DNA from: Actinomycetospora cinnamomea | GTDB taxonomy: Bacteria > Actinomycetota > Actinomycetes > Mycobacteriales > Pseudonocardiaceae | Assembly: GCF_003096675.1 (NCBI RefSeq) | Contig: NZ_QEKW01000022.1 | Location: 1-64,000, forward strand | Direction: 5' to 3' | DNA length: 64,000 nucleotides | In this document: positions 16,562 through 24,575 of the stretch, piece by piece | Layout: each line of letters starts with the position of its first letter | Numbering within the stretch: position 1 is the stretch's first letter | Translations under genes and position numbers: made by a program | The notes under the pieces: generated by a model | The model's input: only the letters and a program-made list of their open reading frames with translations | Database searches by the model: none | Told to the model about the DNA's origin: nothing

Positions 16562-17040
16562 TCGGGATCATGTTGAGGATGATCGCGCTGACGGGCCTGT
16601 ACCTGCTCGTCGTCTCGAGCGTGAAGGTCGGCGACGTCGCGATCGGCCTCGTGCTCGCCGCCCTGGTCGTCGCGGCCGGACGGCGACACCGCGCGGCGTC
16701 GAGCTCCGCCGGCTCCACGCTGCGGCGGCTCGCCGGGGTCCCGGCCCTGATCGGCGGCACCCTCGTCGACGTCGTGACCGGCAGCGCCGAGGTGATCCGC
16801 TGCTGTCTTCGCCGTCCCCCCGACCCGGGGCTGGTGCGCCTCCCGACCGGGCCCACGTCGCCGTCCTCGTTCGCCACCTGGGGCATCCGGCTGGGCATCA
16901 CACCCAACACGGTCGTCGTCGACGTCGACGAGGAGCACGGCGAGCTGCTGGTCCACGTCCTCGACGCCCGCGACCCGGACGGCGTCCGCGCCGAGCAGGC
17001 CGCGGCCTACCGGAGCCGGCAGCGCCGGACGTTCCCGTGA
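16558..17040 (+). CDS. mrpE: Mrp antiporter subunit E
   Basis: A 160-residue subunit with two N-terminal membrane helices followed by a cytoplasmic ferredoxin-like domain. The conserved stretch GIRLGITPNTVVVDVDEE (about residues 113-130) and LLVHVLDARD after it are typical for MrpE. It is needed for complex assembly in characterised Mrp systems. ATG 16558 overlaps the mrpD stop as ATGA, and the GTG of mrpF overlaps its own stop. Confidence 0.92.
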   Translation: MIGIMLRMIALTGLYLLVVSSVKVGDVAIGLVLAALVVAAGRRHRAASSSAGSTLRRLAGVPALIGGTLVDVVTGSAEVIRCCLRRPPDPGLVRLPTGPTSPSSFATWGIRLGITPNTVVVDVDEEHGELLVHVLDARDPDGVRAEQAAAYRSRQRRTFP

Positions 17041-17315
17041 GCGGCGTACCGGTCCTCGTGGTCGTGGCGGCCCTGATCTGGGTGACCGCCCTGGTCATCG
17101 TCGGTGTCCTGGCGCTCCTGCGCGGCCGGGACGTGCTGCAGCGCCTGATCGCCCTCGACCTGCTCGCGGTGCTCGTGGTCGCGCTGCTGGCGCTGCTGTC
17201 CTATCTCCGGGACGTCCCGCACTACCTGAACGCGGCCGTCGCGCTCGCCCTGCTGTCGTTCGTCGCGACCGTCGCGGCGGCCCGCTACCTGGCGACGGGA
17301 GGGCCCCTCGAGTGA
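17037..17315 (+). CDS. mrpF: Mrp antiporter subunit F
   Basis: A 92-residue subunit made of three helices, with the RGRDVLQRLIALDLLAVLVV segment between helices 1 and 2 that contains the conserved Asp of MrpF. It is a small integral part of the Na+/H+ antiporter; in other bacteria it is also linked to bile salt or cholate efflux. The start is GTG at 17037 (GTGA with the mrpE stop). Confidence 0.9.
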   Translation: MSGVPVLVVVAALIWVTALVIVGVLALLRGRDVLQRLIALDLLAVLVVALLALLSYLRDVPHYLNAAVALALLSFVATVAAARYLATGGPLE

Positions 17316-17614
17316 TGTCCGTCGTGCTCGACGTCGCGGGCGGCGTGCTCCTGGTCGTCGGCCTGCTGCTGATGACGATCGCCCTGGTCGGGGTGCTCCG
17401 GATGCCCGGGACCTACAGCCAGCTCCACGCCCAGGGGCTCGCCGCGGGCCCCGGCGTGATCTGTGTGCTGGCGTCCTCGATCGCCACCGAGAACGCCGCG
17501 ACCATCTCCTACGCCGCCATCGGCATCGTCTTCACCGTGCTCACCTCACCGGTCGCCTCCCACGCCATCGCGCGGGCGGCCCGCCGGCGCGGCGACGAGA
17601 CCGACCCGCGATGA
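17312..17614 (+). CDS. mrpG: Mrp antiporter subunit G
   Basis: A 100-residue subunit with three helices. MrpG features are VGVLRMPGTYSQLHAQGLAA (about residues 26-45), where a short amphipathic loop follows helix 1, and the C-terminal SPVASHAIARAARRRG. It completes the A to G set, so the operon should encode a full Mrp antiporter for Na+ extrusion and pH homeostasis. GTG 17312 overlaps the mrpF stop; ATG 17315 directly after it is an equally good start. It is the last gene of the operon; the next gene is convergent. Confidence 0.92.
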   Translation: MMSVVLDVAGGVLLVVGLLLMTIALVGVLRMPGTYSQLHAQGLAAGPGVICVLASSIATENAATISYAAIGIVFTVLTSPVASHAIARAARRRGDETDPR

Positions 17615-17646
17615 CGTCGCCGCCCGGTCGCCCAATCGCCCGGTGG

Positions 17647-18069
17647 TCAGTCGGAGGTCGAGAGCACGTCGACGAGCTGGCCCACCTGCGGGTTGTCCAG
17701 CGTCTTGGCCACGTCGGCGAGGGCGATGACGCCGACCAGCTCGTTGCCGTCGATGACCGGCAGCCGGCGCACCTTGTGTTCGCGCATGGTCGCCAGGATC
17801 TCGTCGGCCTCGTCGTCCGCGCCGATCGTCACCGCCTCGGGCTGCTGGAGCTCCCCCACCGTCACCGACGAGGCGTCCTTCCCGGCCGCCACGACGTTGA
17901 TCACGATGTCGCGGTCGGTGACCATGCCCTTGAGCCTGTTGTCCTGCCCGCAGATCGGCAGGGCCCCGACGCCGAGGCGCTGCATCGTGCTCGCCGCCGA
18001 CTGCACGGTGTCGCTCTCGTTCGCGCAGGTGCGCTCCGCCGTCATGATCTCGCGTGCCTTGGTGGCCAT
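17647..18069 (-). CDS. CBS-domain protein
   Basis: A 140-residue protein made of two CBS motifs (about residues 10-62 and 75-130), which together form one Bateman module. Such stand-alone pairs bind adenine nucleotides (AMP, ATP or SAM) and regulate a partner protein. Both motifs show the usual ending: LKGMVTDRDIVINV in the first, LVGVIALADVAKTL in the second. The ATG at 18069 follows GAGGAGG. In actinomycetes homologues are induced under hypoxia or stress (Hrp1-like), but I see no direct sign of that control here. The gene is convergent with mrpG and monocistronic. Confidence 0.88.
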   Translation of the reverse strand: MATKAREIMTAERTCANESDTVQSAASTMQRLGVGALPICGQDNRLKGMVTDRDIVINVVAAGKDASSVTVGELQQPEAVTIGADDEADEILATMREHKVRRLPVIDGNELVGVIALADVAKTLDNPQVGQLVDVLSTSD

Positions 18070-18284
18070 GACCGTCCTCCTCGTCGATGTCGGTCGATGG
18101 TGGCCAGGTGCTGGGCACCCGGTACCCATCGGCTTGCCGGTGCGGTCGCCGCGGTAACGCCCCGGGCGCACCGGTTCGCGTGCCCATGCCGACGGCGTGG
18201 GTAGCCGTGCCGGACGCGAGCGTTCCCTGATCGACCCCGCCGTCCGGGGGCCCGCGTCACCGAGCGGAGGGAGAGCGGCACGGT

Positions 18285-18443
18285 GTGCTGCGCGTGCACG
18301 GCGTCGCGCGGGAGGCGGACGTGCGCTACCTGATCTACGAGAACAAGGGCGCGTTCTCGGTCGTCCGATGGGACCAGCCCGTCGACCAGCAGCCGGCCGC
18401 GGCGGCCCTGCGCGCCGGCGGTGAGGTGGCGCGGGAGACCTGA
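18285..18443 (+). CDS. small hypothetical protein, 52 residues
   Basis: A short open frame whose translation looks real: it starts VLRVHGVAREADVRYLIYEN and contains a strand-rich stretch AFSVVRWDQPVDQQPA, with no low-complexity runs. A GGAGGGAG ribosome site lies about 12 bases before the GTG start. Codon third positions are almost all G or C, as in neighbouring genes. I do not recognise a family, and there is no membrane segment. It precedes the LLM oxidoreductase operon by 125 bases on the same strand. Confidence 0.45.
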   Translation: MLRVHGVAREADVRYLIYENKGAFSVVRWDQPVDQQPAAAALRAGGEVARET

Positions 18444-18568
18444 CCGCCCCGGCGGCCCACAGCGACCGGTTGTGCGCGACGTGCTTGCGTCCGATCGACG
18501 GGTGCGGGAGGGTCGGTCCGGCCGAGATGTGATTCGCCTGACACCGACGGCGAGGAGGCCGTACCCCC

Positions 18569-19561
18569 ATGAAGCTCGCTCTCTACCTGCCGAACTTCCG
18601 CGACACGGTGACCGTCAAGGAGCTCGAGGACCTCACCGCACTCGCCGAGGAGCTCGACTTCGACTCCGTCTGGACGCTCGATCGCGTCGTCGTGCCGGAG
18701 GCGTCCGACCGCGAGGAGCTCCAGCACACGTTCGGCATGATGGAGGGTCTGCCGCACGCCCTTCCGGTGACCTCCCGGGGGCAGTGGTTCCAGGGCTTCC
18801 CGCTGCTCCCGTGGCTCGCCGCGAAGACCTCGAAGGTGCGCATCGGTCAGAGCATCACCGACACCCCGTTCCGCGCGCCCGGGGTCCTCGCCGCGGAGCT
18901 GGCGACCATCGACCACCTCTCGAACGGCCGGCTCAACGTCGGCCTCGGCGCGGGCTGGATGCCCGAGGAGTTCGCCGCCGCGAGCGCGGCGCACATCTTC
19001 CCCAAGAGGCACAAGCACGTCCGCGAGACCATCGAGGTCCTGCAGGGCATCTGGGGCAACGAGCTCTTCGAGTACCACGGCGAGTTCGCCGACTTCGACC
19101 GGTGCGGGTTCGGCGCGAAGCCGCTGCAGCAGCCGCGCCCGCCGATCTTCATGAGCGGCCTCCGGGACCCCCTGCGCTCGGCGAAGCGCATCACGAAGTA
19201 CGACCTCGACGGATGGATCGGGATCCAGGACTCGCCGACCGGTCTCGGGAAGTGGCTCACGGCCATCGACCAGCAGTTCGAGGAGATCGGCAGCCCGAAG
19301 CGCTCGAAGGACCTCGAGATCTGCAGCATGATCTGGACGGTCATCACCGACGAGGAGACCGACCAGTCCGACAACGGCGTCGCGTCCAACCTCCTCGTGG
19401 GCACCGAGAAGCAGGTCACGGATCGGCTCAAGGCGTACCGGGAGGCCGGCCTGACGATGCCGCTCATCTGGCCTCCGTTCACCGACGTGCCGGTGGAGAA
19501 GACGCTCGACGACCTCAAGCGGATCAAGAACGACATCCTGCCCAGGGTCGAGGCGGCGTAG
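18569..19561 (+). CDS. LLM-class flavin/F420-dependent oxidoreductase
   Basis: A 330-residue luciferase-like TIM-barrel enzyme. It opens MKLALYLPNF, has the conserved RIGQSITDTPFRAPGVLAAE and LSNGRLNVGLGAGWMPEEF segments (cofactor pocket and dimer interface), and ends in an EKTLDDLKRIK helix. Relatives are F420-dependent dehydrogenases such as methylenetetrahydromethanopterin reductase-like (Mer) proteins. The substrate is unknown. A GAGGAGG site precedes ATG 18569. It leads a run of two more LLM genes and an acetoacetate-CoA ligase, all on one strand with gaps of 46 to 67 bases, which suggests one catabolic operon. Confidence 0.88.
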   Translation: MKLALYLPNFRDTVTVKELEDLTALAEELDFDSVWTLDRVVVPEASDREELQHTFGMMEGLPHALPVTSRGQWFQGFPLLPWLAAKTSKVRIGQSITDTPFRAPGVLAAELATIDHLSNGRLNVGLGAGWMPEEFAAASAAHIFPKRHKHVRETIEVLQGIWGNELFEYHGEFADFDRCGFGAKPLQQPRPPIFMSGLRDPLRSAKRITKYDLDGWIGIQDSPTGLGKWLTAIDQQFEEIGSPKRSKDLEICSMIWTVITDEETDQSDNGVASNLLVGTEKQVTDRLKAYREAGLTMPLIWPPFTDVPVEKTLDDLKRIKNDILPRVEAA

Positions 19562-19628
19562 AGGCGCGCCGGAGGAGTTCCGGCGGGCCACCCGCCGGGT
19601 CCGCTCGTCACCACTCGGGAGAGAGCAC

Positions 19629-20378
19629 GTGCGCTTGGGTGCGACGCTCGCCCATCTCGCCGAGGCGCCGCCCTTCGCGATCGCCCGGTGGGCGCAGCGG
19701 CTGGAGGGCGCGGGCTTCGAGAGCCTGTGGACGCCGCAGGTCGTCGGGCGCGGCTCCCTGGTCCCCGACCCGTTCGTGACGTTGGCGGCGGCGGCCGCGG
19801 CCACCGGCGGCGTCGAGCTGGGGACGGCCACCGTGCAGGTGCCGCTCCACCATCCTGCCGACCTGGCCCACCGGGTCCTGTCGCTCGCCTCCGTCTGCGG
19901 CGACCGCCTGTCCCTCGGCGTCAGCCCGGGGTCCTCCGCCGCCGACTTCGCCGCCGTCGACCGGGACTTCGCAGGACGCTTCCGCACCTTCCACCGCGAC
20001 GTGGCGCGGCTGCGGGTCCTGCTCGCCGACGGGCGGGACGACGAGGTCGAGCTCGCGCCCGCGCGGGACGCCCGGCGGCCGCCGCTGCTGCTCGGCTCGT
20101 GGGGCGCGAACGTCGAGCGGGCCGCCCGGGACTTCGACGGATGGCTGGCCGCCGACCATCGCCACAGCGCCGAGGAGATCGTCGCCGCCCACGCGCGGTT
20201 CCGCGCCGCCGGGGGACGGCGGGCCGTCGTCTGCGCCGTCCGGCTGGCCGGGCGGGACGATCTGGGGCCGACCCGCGAGCGGCTCCAGCGCTACGCGGAG
20301 GCCGGGTTCGACGACGCCGTGGTGCTGATCGAGCCGGGCGGCCCGGAGCCCGAACGGGTCCGGGCGCTGGTCCCGTGA
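19629..20378 (+). CDS. LLM-class oxidoreductase, short form
   Basis: A 249-residue member of the luciferase-like family, about 60-80 residues shorter than most. The N-terminal strand-helix (RLGATLAHLAEAPPF) and the barrel segment DRLSLGVSPGSSAADF are recognisable, as is a PLLLGSWGANVERAARDFDGW strand. It lacks the long insertion loop between barrel strands 4 and 5, so it may be a specialised or non-catalytic partner of the neighbouring LLM enzymes. GTG start 19629 has a CGGGAGAG site upstream. The gene lies 67 bases after the first LLM gene and 46 bases before the third. Confidence 0.8.
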   Translation: MRLGATLAHLAEAPPFAIARWAQRLEGAGFESLWTPQVVGRGSLVPDPFVTLAAAAAATGGVELGTATVQVPLHHPADLAHRVLSLASVCGDRLSLGVSPGSSAADFAAVDRDFAGRFRTFHRDVARLRVLLADGRDDEVELAPARDARRPPLLLGSWGANVERAARDFDGWLAADHRHSAEEIVAAHARFRAAGGRRAVVCAVRLAGRDDLGPTRERLQRYAEAGFDDAVVLIEPGGPEPERVRALVP

Positions 20379-20424
20379 CGCCACCACCGACCCGCCACCA
20401 CCGACCCGAGGAGAACCCGAGCCC

Positions 20425-21246
20425 GTGAAGTACGGAGTGGTCCTGTTCGCCACCGACGAGACCATCGCCCCGGCCGTGCTGGGGCCGGCCCTCGAGGAGC
20501 GCGGGTTCGAGTCGCTGTTCGTGCCCGAGCACTCGCACATCCCGGCGAGCCGGGAGGGCCCGGCCCCGGGTGGCGGCGACCTGCCGCGGCACTTCCACCG
20601 CACCATCGACGTCTTCGTGACCCTCGCCGTGGTCGCCGCGACCACCTCACGTCTCGGGCTCGCCACCGGGGTCGCCCTGCCCGCCGAGCGGGACGTGATC
20701 CACACGGCCAAGCAGGTCGCCAGCCTCGACCTCGTCTCCGGGGGGCGCGCGATGTTCGGCGTCGGGGTCGGATGGAACCGCGAGGAGGCCCGCGACCACG
20801 GCATCGATCCCCGCGAGCGCGGGAAGGTGCTCGACGAGAAGCTGGCCGCGATGGTCGCCATCTGGACCGAGGAGCTCGCCGAGTACCACGGGGAGTACGT
20901 CGACTTCGACCCGATGTACTGCTGGCCCAAGCCGGTGCAGGCGCCGCACCCGCCGATCTACGTCGGCGGCGGCAGCGACGCCGCCCTGCGCCGCCTGCGC
21001 GACCACGGCGACGCGTGGCTGCCCGACACCTTCGACGTCGAGACCTACCGCCGGGTCCGGTCCTGGCTGTCCGATCAGGGCCGCGCCGGCGTCCCGTTCA
21101 CCGCGTTCGGCGCCGACCCCGACGCCCTCGACCCCACCGGGTTCGACGAGGTCGGTGTCGAGCGGGTCGCGTTCTGGGTCGACCCGGTCGCCGAGCGCGA
21201 CGTGCTGCGCCGGCTCGACGCGATCGCCGAACGCTGGCTGCGCTGA
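20425..21246 (+). CDS. LLM-class F420-dependent oxidoreductase (TIGR03619-like)
   Basis: A 273-residue luciferase-like protein that matches the F420-binding subfamily: VPEHSHIP near the N-terminus, LGLATGVALPAERDVIHTAK, and GVGVGWNREEARDHGIDP, which in this subfamily line the F420 and dimer sites. The FEMDP-like CWPKPVQAPHPPIYVGGGSD segment is also typical. The substrate is unknown. ATG 20425 follows GAGGAG. The 3' end is 51 bases before the acetoacetate-CoA ligase, so it probably shares a transcript. Confidence 0.87.
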   Translation: MKYGVVLFATDETIAPAVLGPALEERGFESLFVPEHSHIPASREGPAPGGGDLPRHFHRTIDVFVTLAVVAATTSRLGLATGVALPAERDVIHTAKQVASLDLVSGGRAMFGVGVGWNREEARDHGIDPRERGKVLDEKLAAMVAIWTEELAEYHGEYVDFDPMYCWPKPVQAPHPPIYVGGGSDAALRRLRDHGDAWLPDTFDVETYRRVRSWLSDQGRAGVPFTAFGADPDALDPTGFDEVGVERVAFWVDPVAERDVLRRLDAIAERWLR

Positions 21247-21297
21247 CGGAACCCGCTCTATGTTCACCGACGGACCCTGCGCGACGAGGCGGTGCCG

Positions 21298-23277
21298 ATG
21301 ACCGAGACGCTCTGGACCCCGACGGCGAAGCGCATCCACGACTCCCCGCTCCGGGCGTACCTGGACTGGTTGGAGGAACGGGAGGGACGGGCGTTCCCCG
21401 ACCACGACACCCTGTGGGCGTGGTCGGTGGAGGACGTCGACCGCTTCTGGGTCTCCGTCGTGGACTACTTCGAGGTCGCCTTCTCCTCCCCGTGGACGCA
21501 GGTGCGCACCGCCGACCCGATGCCCCACACGCGCTGGTTCACCGGCGCGCGGCTCAACTGGGCGCAGCACCTGCTGCGCCACGGGGACGACGACGCCCCG
21601 GCCCTGGTCTGCGTGCAGGAGGGCGCCCGGCCCGAGCGGGAGATCACGTGGGGCGAGCTGCGCCGGTCGGTGGCGGCGGCCGCCGGGTGGCTGCGCCGGG
21701 CGGGCGTGCGTCCCGGTGACCGTGTCGGCGCGTACCTGCCGAACACCGAGCACGCGGTGATCGCCTGCCTCGCCACCGCCGCGGTCGGGGCGGTGTGGGC
21801 GTGCTGCTCACCCGACTTCGGCGCCGAGGGCACCATCGGCCGCCTCGCGCAGCTCGAGCCCACCGTGCTGATCGCGGTGGACGGCTACCACTGGAACGGC
21901 AAGGAGATCGACCGCGCCGACGTGGTCGCGCGGCTGCGCGAGGACCTGCCGACCGTGCAGCACGTGGTCGGTGTCCCGTACGTGTTCGACCGCCCGCAGC
22001 CCGCGGGCACGACGTCGTGGGACGACCTGCTGGCCGGTGTCGAGGGGGGTGGGGACGAGCCGCTGGAGTTCGAGCAGGTCGAGTTCTCCCACCCTCTGTG
22101 GGTGCTGTTCACCTCCGGCACCACCGGGCTGCCCAAGGGACTGGTGCACGGCCACGGCGGGATCACCCTGCAGGGCCTGATGTGGTCGGGGCTGTACGCC
22201 GGGCTGCGCCGGGGTGAGCGCATGTTCACCTACACCTCGACCGGCTGGGCGCTGTGGAACATCGAGCTGGGCGCCCTCACCCAGGGCGCGAGCATCGTGC
22301 TCTACGAGGGCGCCCCCAACCATCCGCCGGGTGCGGTCTGGGAGGTCGCGGCCCGCACCGGGGCCGACGTCGTGCTGATGGGGGCCGCCGTGGTCACCGC
22401 CACGGCCGGCACGGGGGTCTCGCCGCGCCGGGAGCACGACCTGAGCCGGCTGCGGACGGTCATGTTCAGCGGCTCGGCGCTGCCTCCGGACGGCTACCAC
22501 TGGGTGATGGAGCACGTCAGCCCCGACGTCCGCATCGACTCGACCAGCGGCGGCACCGACATCTCCGGCTCCTTCGTCGGCGCCAACGAGTACGCCCCGG
22601 TCCGCGTGGGGCGCATCGGCGGCCCGATCGCGGGCGTCGACTGCGCGGCCTGGGACGAGGCCGGCCACCCCGTCGTCGACGAGGTGGGCGATCTCGTGAT
22701 CACCCAGCCGATGCCCTCGATGCCGGTGTACCTGTGGAACGACCCCGAGGCCGTCCGGTACACGGAGTCCTACTTCGACACCTGGCCCGGGGTGTGGCGC
22801 CACGGCGACTGGGTGACGATGCACTCCGACGGCGGGGTCTCCATCCACGGTCGGTCGGACTCGACGCTCAACCGCGGCGGCGTGCGGCTGGGCAGCAGCG
22901 ACTTCTACGACGTGCTCGAGACCATGCCGGAGATCGTCGAGACCCTCGTCGTCGGGGTCGACCTGCCCGACGGCGGGTACTGGCTGGGGCTGTTCGTGGT
23001 GCCGGCGCCCGGGCACGAGCTCGACGACGCGCTGAAGGAGAAGATCGTGACCACCCTGCGGTCGCGCCTTACGCCCCGTCACACGCCGGACGAGATCCTG
23101 GAGGCGCCCGCCGTGCCGCACACCCTGACCGGCAAGCGGCTCGAGGTCCCGATCAAGAAGCTGCTCTCCGGCCGGCCGCTGGAGAAGGCCGCGAACATCG
23201 CCTCCGTCGACGACCCGGACGCGCTGCGCTGGTACGCACGGTTCGCCGCGGACCGGCGGTCCTCGACCGCGGGCTGA
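21298..23277 (+). CDS. acetoacetate-CoA ligase
   Basis: A 659-residue member of the ANL adenylating superfamily that converts acetoacetate, ATP and CoA to acetoacetyl-CoA, AMP and PPi. Evidence is length and order of motifs: the N-terminal acetoacetyl-CoA synthetase cap (residues 1-90), the P-loop LFTSGTTGLPKGLVHGHGG (about residue 268), STSGGTDISG, the hinge region GRSDSTLNRGGVRLG, and the catalytic Lys in LTGKRLEVPIKK near residue 617. ATG 21298 is favoured over GTG 21292 because of the spacing to GACGAGG. It ends a run of LLM oxidoreductases; the context suggests degradation of a compound giving acetoacetate or a beta-keto acid. Confidence 0.9.
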   Translation: MTETLWTPTAKRIHDSPLRAYLDWLEEREGRAFPDHDTLWAWSVEDVDRFWVSVVDYFEVAFSSPWTQVRTADPMPHTRWFTGARLNWAQHLLRHGDDDAPALVCVQEGARPEREITWGELRRSVAAAAGWLRRAGVRPGDRVGAYLPNTEHAVIACLATAAVGAVWACCSPDFGAEGTIGRLAQLEPTVLIAVDGYHWNGKEIDRADVVARLREDLPTVQHVVGVPYVFDRPQPAGTTSWDDLLAGVEGGGDEPLEFEQVEFSHPLWVLFTSGTTGLPKGLVHGHGGITLQGLMWSGLYAGLRRGERMFTYTSTGWALWNIELGALTQGASIVLYEGAPNHPPGAVWEVAARTGADVVLMGAAVVTATAGTGVSPRREHDLSRLRTVMFSGSALPPDGYHWVMEHVSPDVRIDSTSGGTDISGSFVGANEYAPVRVGRIGGPIAGVDCAAWDEAGHPVVDEVGDLVITQPMPSMPVYLWNDPEAVRYTESYFDTWPGVWRHGDWVTMHSDGGVSIHGRSDSTLNRGGVRLGSSDFYDVLETMPEIVETLVVGVDLPDGGYWLGLFVVPAPGHELDDALKEKIVTTLRSRLTPRHTPDEILEAPAVPHTLTGKRLEVPIKKLLSGRPLEKAANIASVDDPDALRWYARFAADRRSSTAG

Positions 23278-23287
23278 ACGCCGTCCC

Positions 23288-23704
23288 CTACTCGGGGTCG
23301 GAGCGCCGGCGACCGGTGACCAGCGCGTACAGCAGGGCGTACCCGGCGCTCGCGACGGCGCCGGCCACGGTGTAGGCCACGGCCTCGATCGGGATGAAGT
23401 TCGCCGGTAGGGCCCCCGCAGGCCCGGCCACGAGCGGCACCGGGTTGATCGACAGGGGGCGGGAGGCCGGGCACTCGTCCGGGAGGCGTCGCACCCGGCT
23501 CGCGAGGGCGACCGCGGCCATCCCGAGGCTGGCGCCCACCACGAACAGGTAGGCGGCGAGGACGCCGGGAAGACCCCGTTCGGCCGCGGTCATCGTGAAC
23601 GCCCCGGTGATGCTGAGCGTGTACCCGTGCGGGCCGACCAGGTCGCGGGTCCGCAGCGCGACGACATCGCGTCGGGTCGGGCCGGTGGTCACCGGGCGGC
23701 TCAC
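23288..23704 (-). CDS. hypothetical membrane protein
   Basis: A 138-residue protein with three hydrophobic helices (about residues 47-67, 84-100 and 107-131) and a basic N-terminus. I do not recognise a family. Its GTG start overlaps the stop of the upstream TetR gene as GTGA, so it is translated with that regulator, a typical arrangement for a transporter-like or envelope protein controlled by its own repressor. The gene is convergent with the acetoacetate-CoA ligase, only ten bases away. Confidence 0.6.
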   Translation of the reverse strand: MSRPVTTGPTRRDVVALRTRDLVGPHGYTLSITGAFTMTAAERGLPGVLAAYLFVVGASLGMAAVALASRVRRLPDECPASRPLSINPVPLVAGPAGALPANFIPIEAVAYTVAGAVASAGYALLYALVTGRRRSDPE

Positions 23705-24312
23705 GAGGACGGCTCGGACGGGGACAGCCCGTGCCGCGCCAGCAGCAGGAGCGCGAGCTCCCGTCCCGCGGCGGCCGCGTTGCGGTCACCCTCCTGCGCG
23801 GCGACGATCGTCCCCTTCATGACGATGTGCCAGCGCCGGGCGAACTCCTCGGGTTCGGCCACCCCGGCCCGCGCCGCACGTTCGGCCACGACGCCGCGGA
23901 TGGCGGCGAGGTGCTCGACGCTCGCCCGGTGCGCGGAGTCCCGCGGGTCGCGGACCTCGAGGAGGGTCGAGATGAACGCGCACCCCTCGAAGGCGGGGGT
24001 GGCGAACCACTCGGCGAACAGGTCGAAGATGGCCAGGAGCTGATCGACCGGATCGTCCGCGCGTCGAGCACTCTCCGCCTCGAGCCACTCCCGGGTCCAC
24101 CGTCGTTCCCGCTCCCGGAGGAAGTCGACGACGAGGGCGTCCTTGGACGGGAAGTTCCGGTACAGCGTCATCTTCGCGGTGCCGGCCCGCGCCACCACGG
24201 CGTCGACGCCGACCTGCGTGACCCCCTCGCGGGAGAACAGCTCGTACGCCGCGTCCCGTAGCCGTGCCCTGCCGCGGCGCTCCCGCCCGCGGGAGTCCCC
24301 GGTCCGCGTCAC
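23701..24312 (-). CDS. TetR-family transcriptional regulator
   Basis: A 203-residue regulator. The helix-turn-helix (about residues 14-60) reads LRDAAYELFSREGVTQVGVD and then AKMTLYRNFPSKDALV, a standard TetR_N domain. A helical C-terminal ligand domain follows, with the motif FAEWFATPAFEGCAFI typical of TetR regulators of efflux or detoxification genes. The GTG at 24312 is chosen for the GGTGGGAGC ribosome site; the upstream frame is Gly/Pro-rich. The gene is divergent from the core-MetE-like gene. A near-palindrome at 24441-24456 lies downstream of that gene's promoter, so the regulator probably represses it. The small membrane protein follows with a 4-base overlap. Confidence 0.87.
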   Translation of the reverse strand: MTRTGDSRGRERRGRARLRDAAYELFSREGVTQVGVDAVVARAGTAKMTLYRNFPSKDALVVDFLRERERRWTREWLEAESARRADDPVDQLLAIFDLFAEWFATPAFEGCAFISTLLEVRDPRDSAHRASVEHLAAIRGVVAERAARAGVAEPEEFARRWHIVMKGTIVAAQEGDRNAAAAGRELALLLLARHGLSPSEPSS

Positions 24313-24402
24313 GCTCCCACCGTCCCCTCGCGGCACGCATCCTCCGCCCGGAACCGGGCCAGGACCTGCCCGCCGGGCCACCGGCCCAATCATGCGCGTC
24401 GA

Positions 24403-24430
24403 TTGACGTGACCTGCATCACGACGATAAC
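24403..24430 (+). promoter_or_regulatory. sigma-70-like promoter of the core-MetE-like gene
   Basis: TTGACG (24403-24408) and GATAAC (24425-24430) are spaced by 16 bases, a good housekeeping-type promoter. It reads towards the gene starting at 24576 and leaves a leader of about 140 bases. Confidence 0.5.
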
Positions 24431-24440
24431 TTCGGTTAGG

Positions 24441-24456
24441 GAGACCGACCAGTCTC
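24441..24456. promoter_or_regulatory. operator candidate, imperfect palindrome
   Basis: GAGACCGACCAGTCTC has 5-base outer arms (GAGAC/GTCTC) around a partly symmetric centre. It starts ten bases after the -10 element of the core-MetE promoter, so a bound protein would block initiation. The divergent TetR regulator at 23701-24312 is the obvious candidate. Confidence 0.5.
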
Positions 24457-24575
24457 GCGACGAACGGCGAGACGTCGGCAGGTGCAACAGCGCGCCGGTC
24501 CTCCGGGCCCCGCCGTGTGGTTGTTCGTGCCCTCGCCGTGAGTGCAGGAGAGCAGGCCCAGGGAGGAACGGACAC

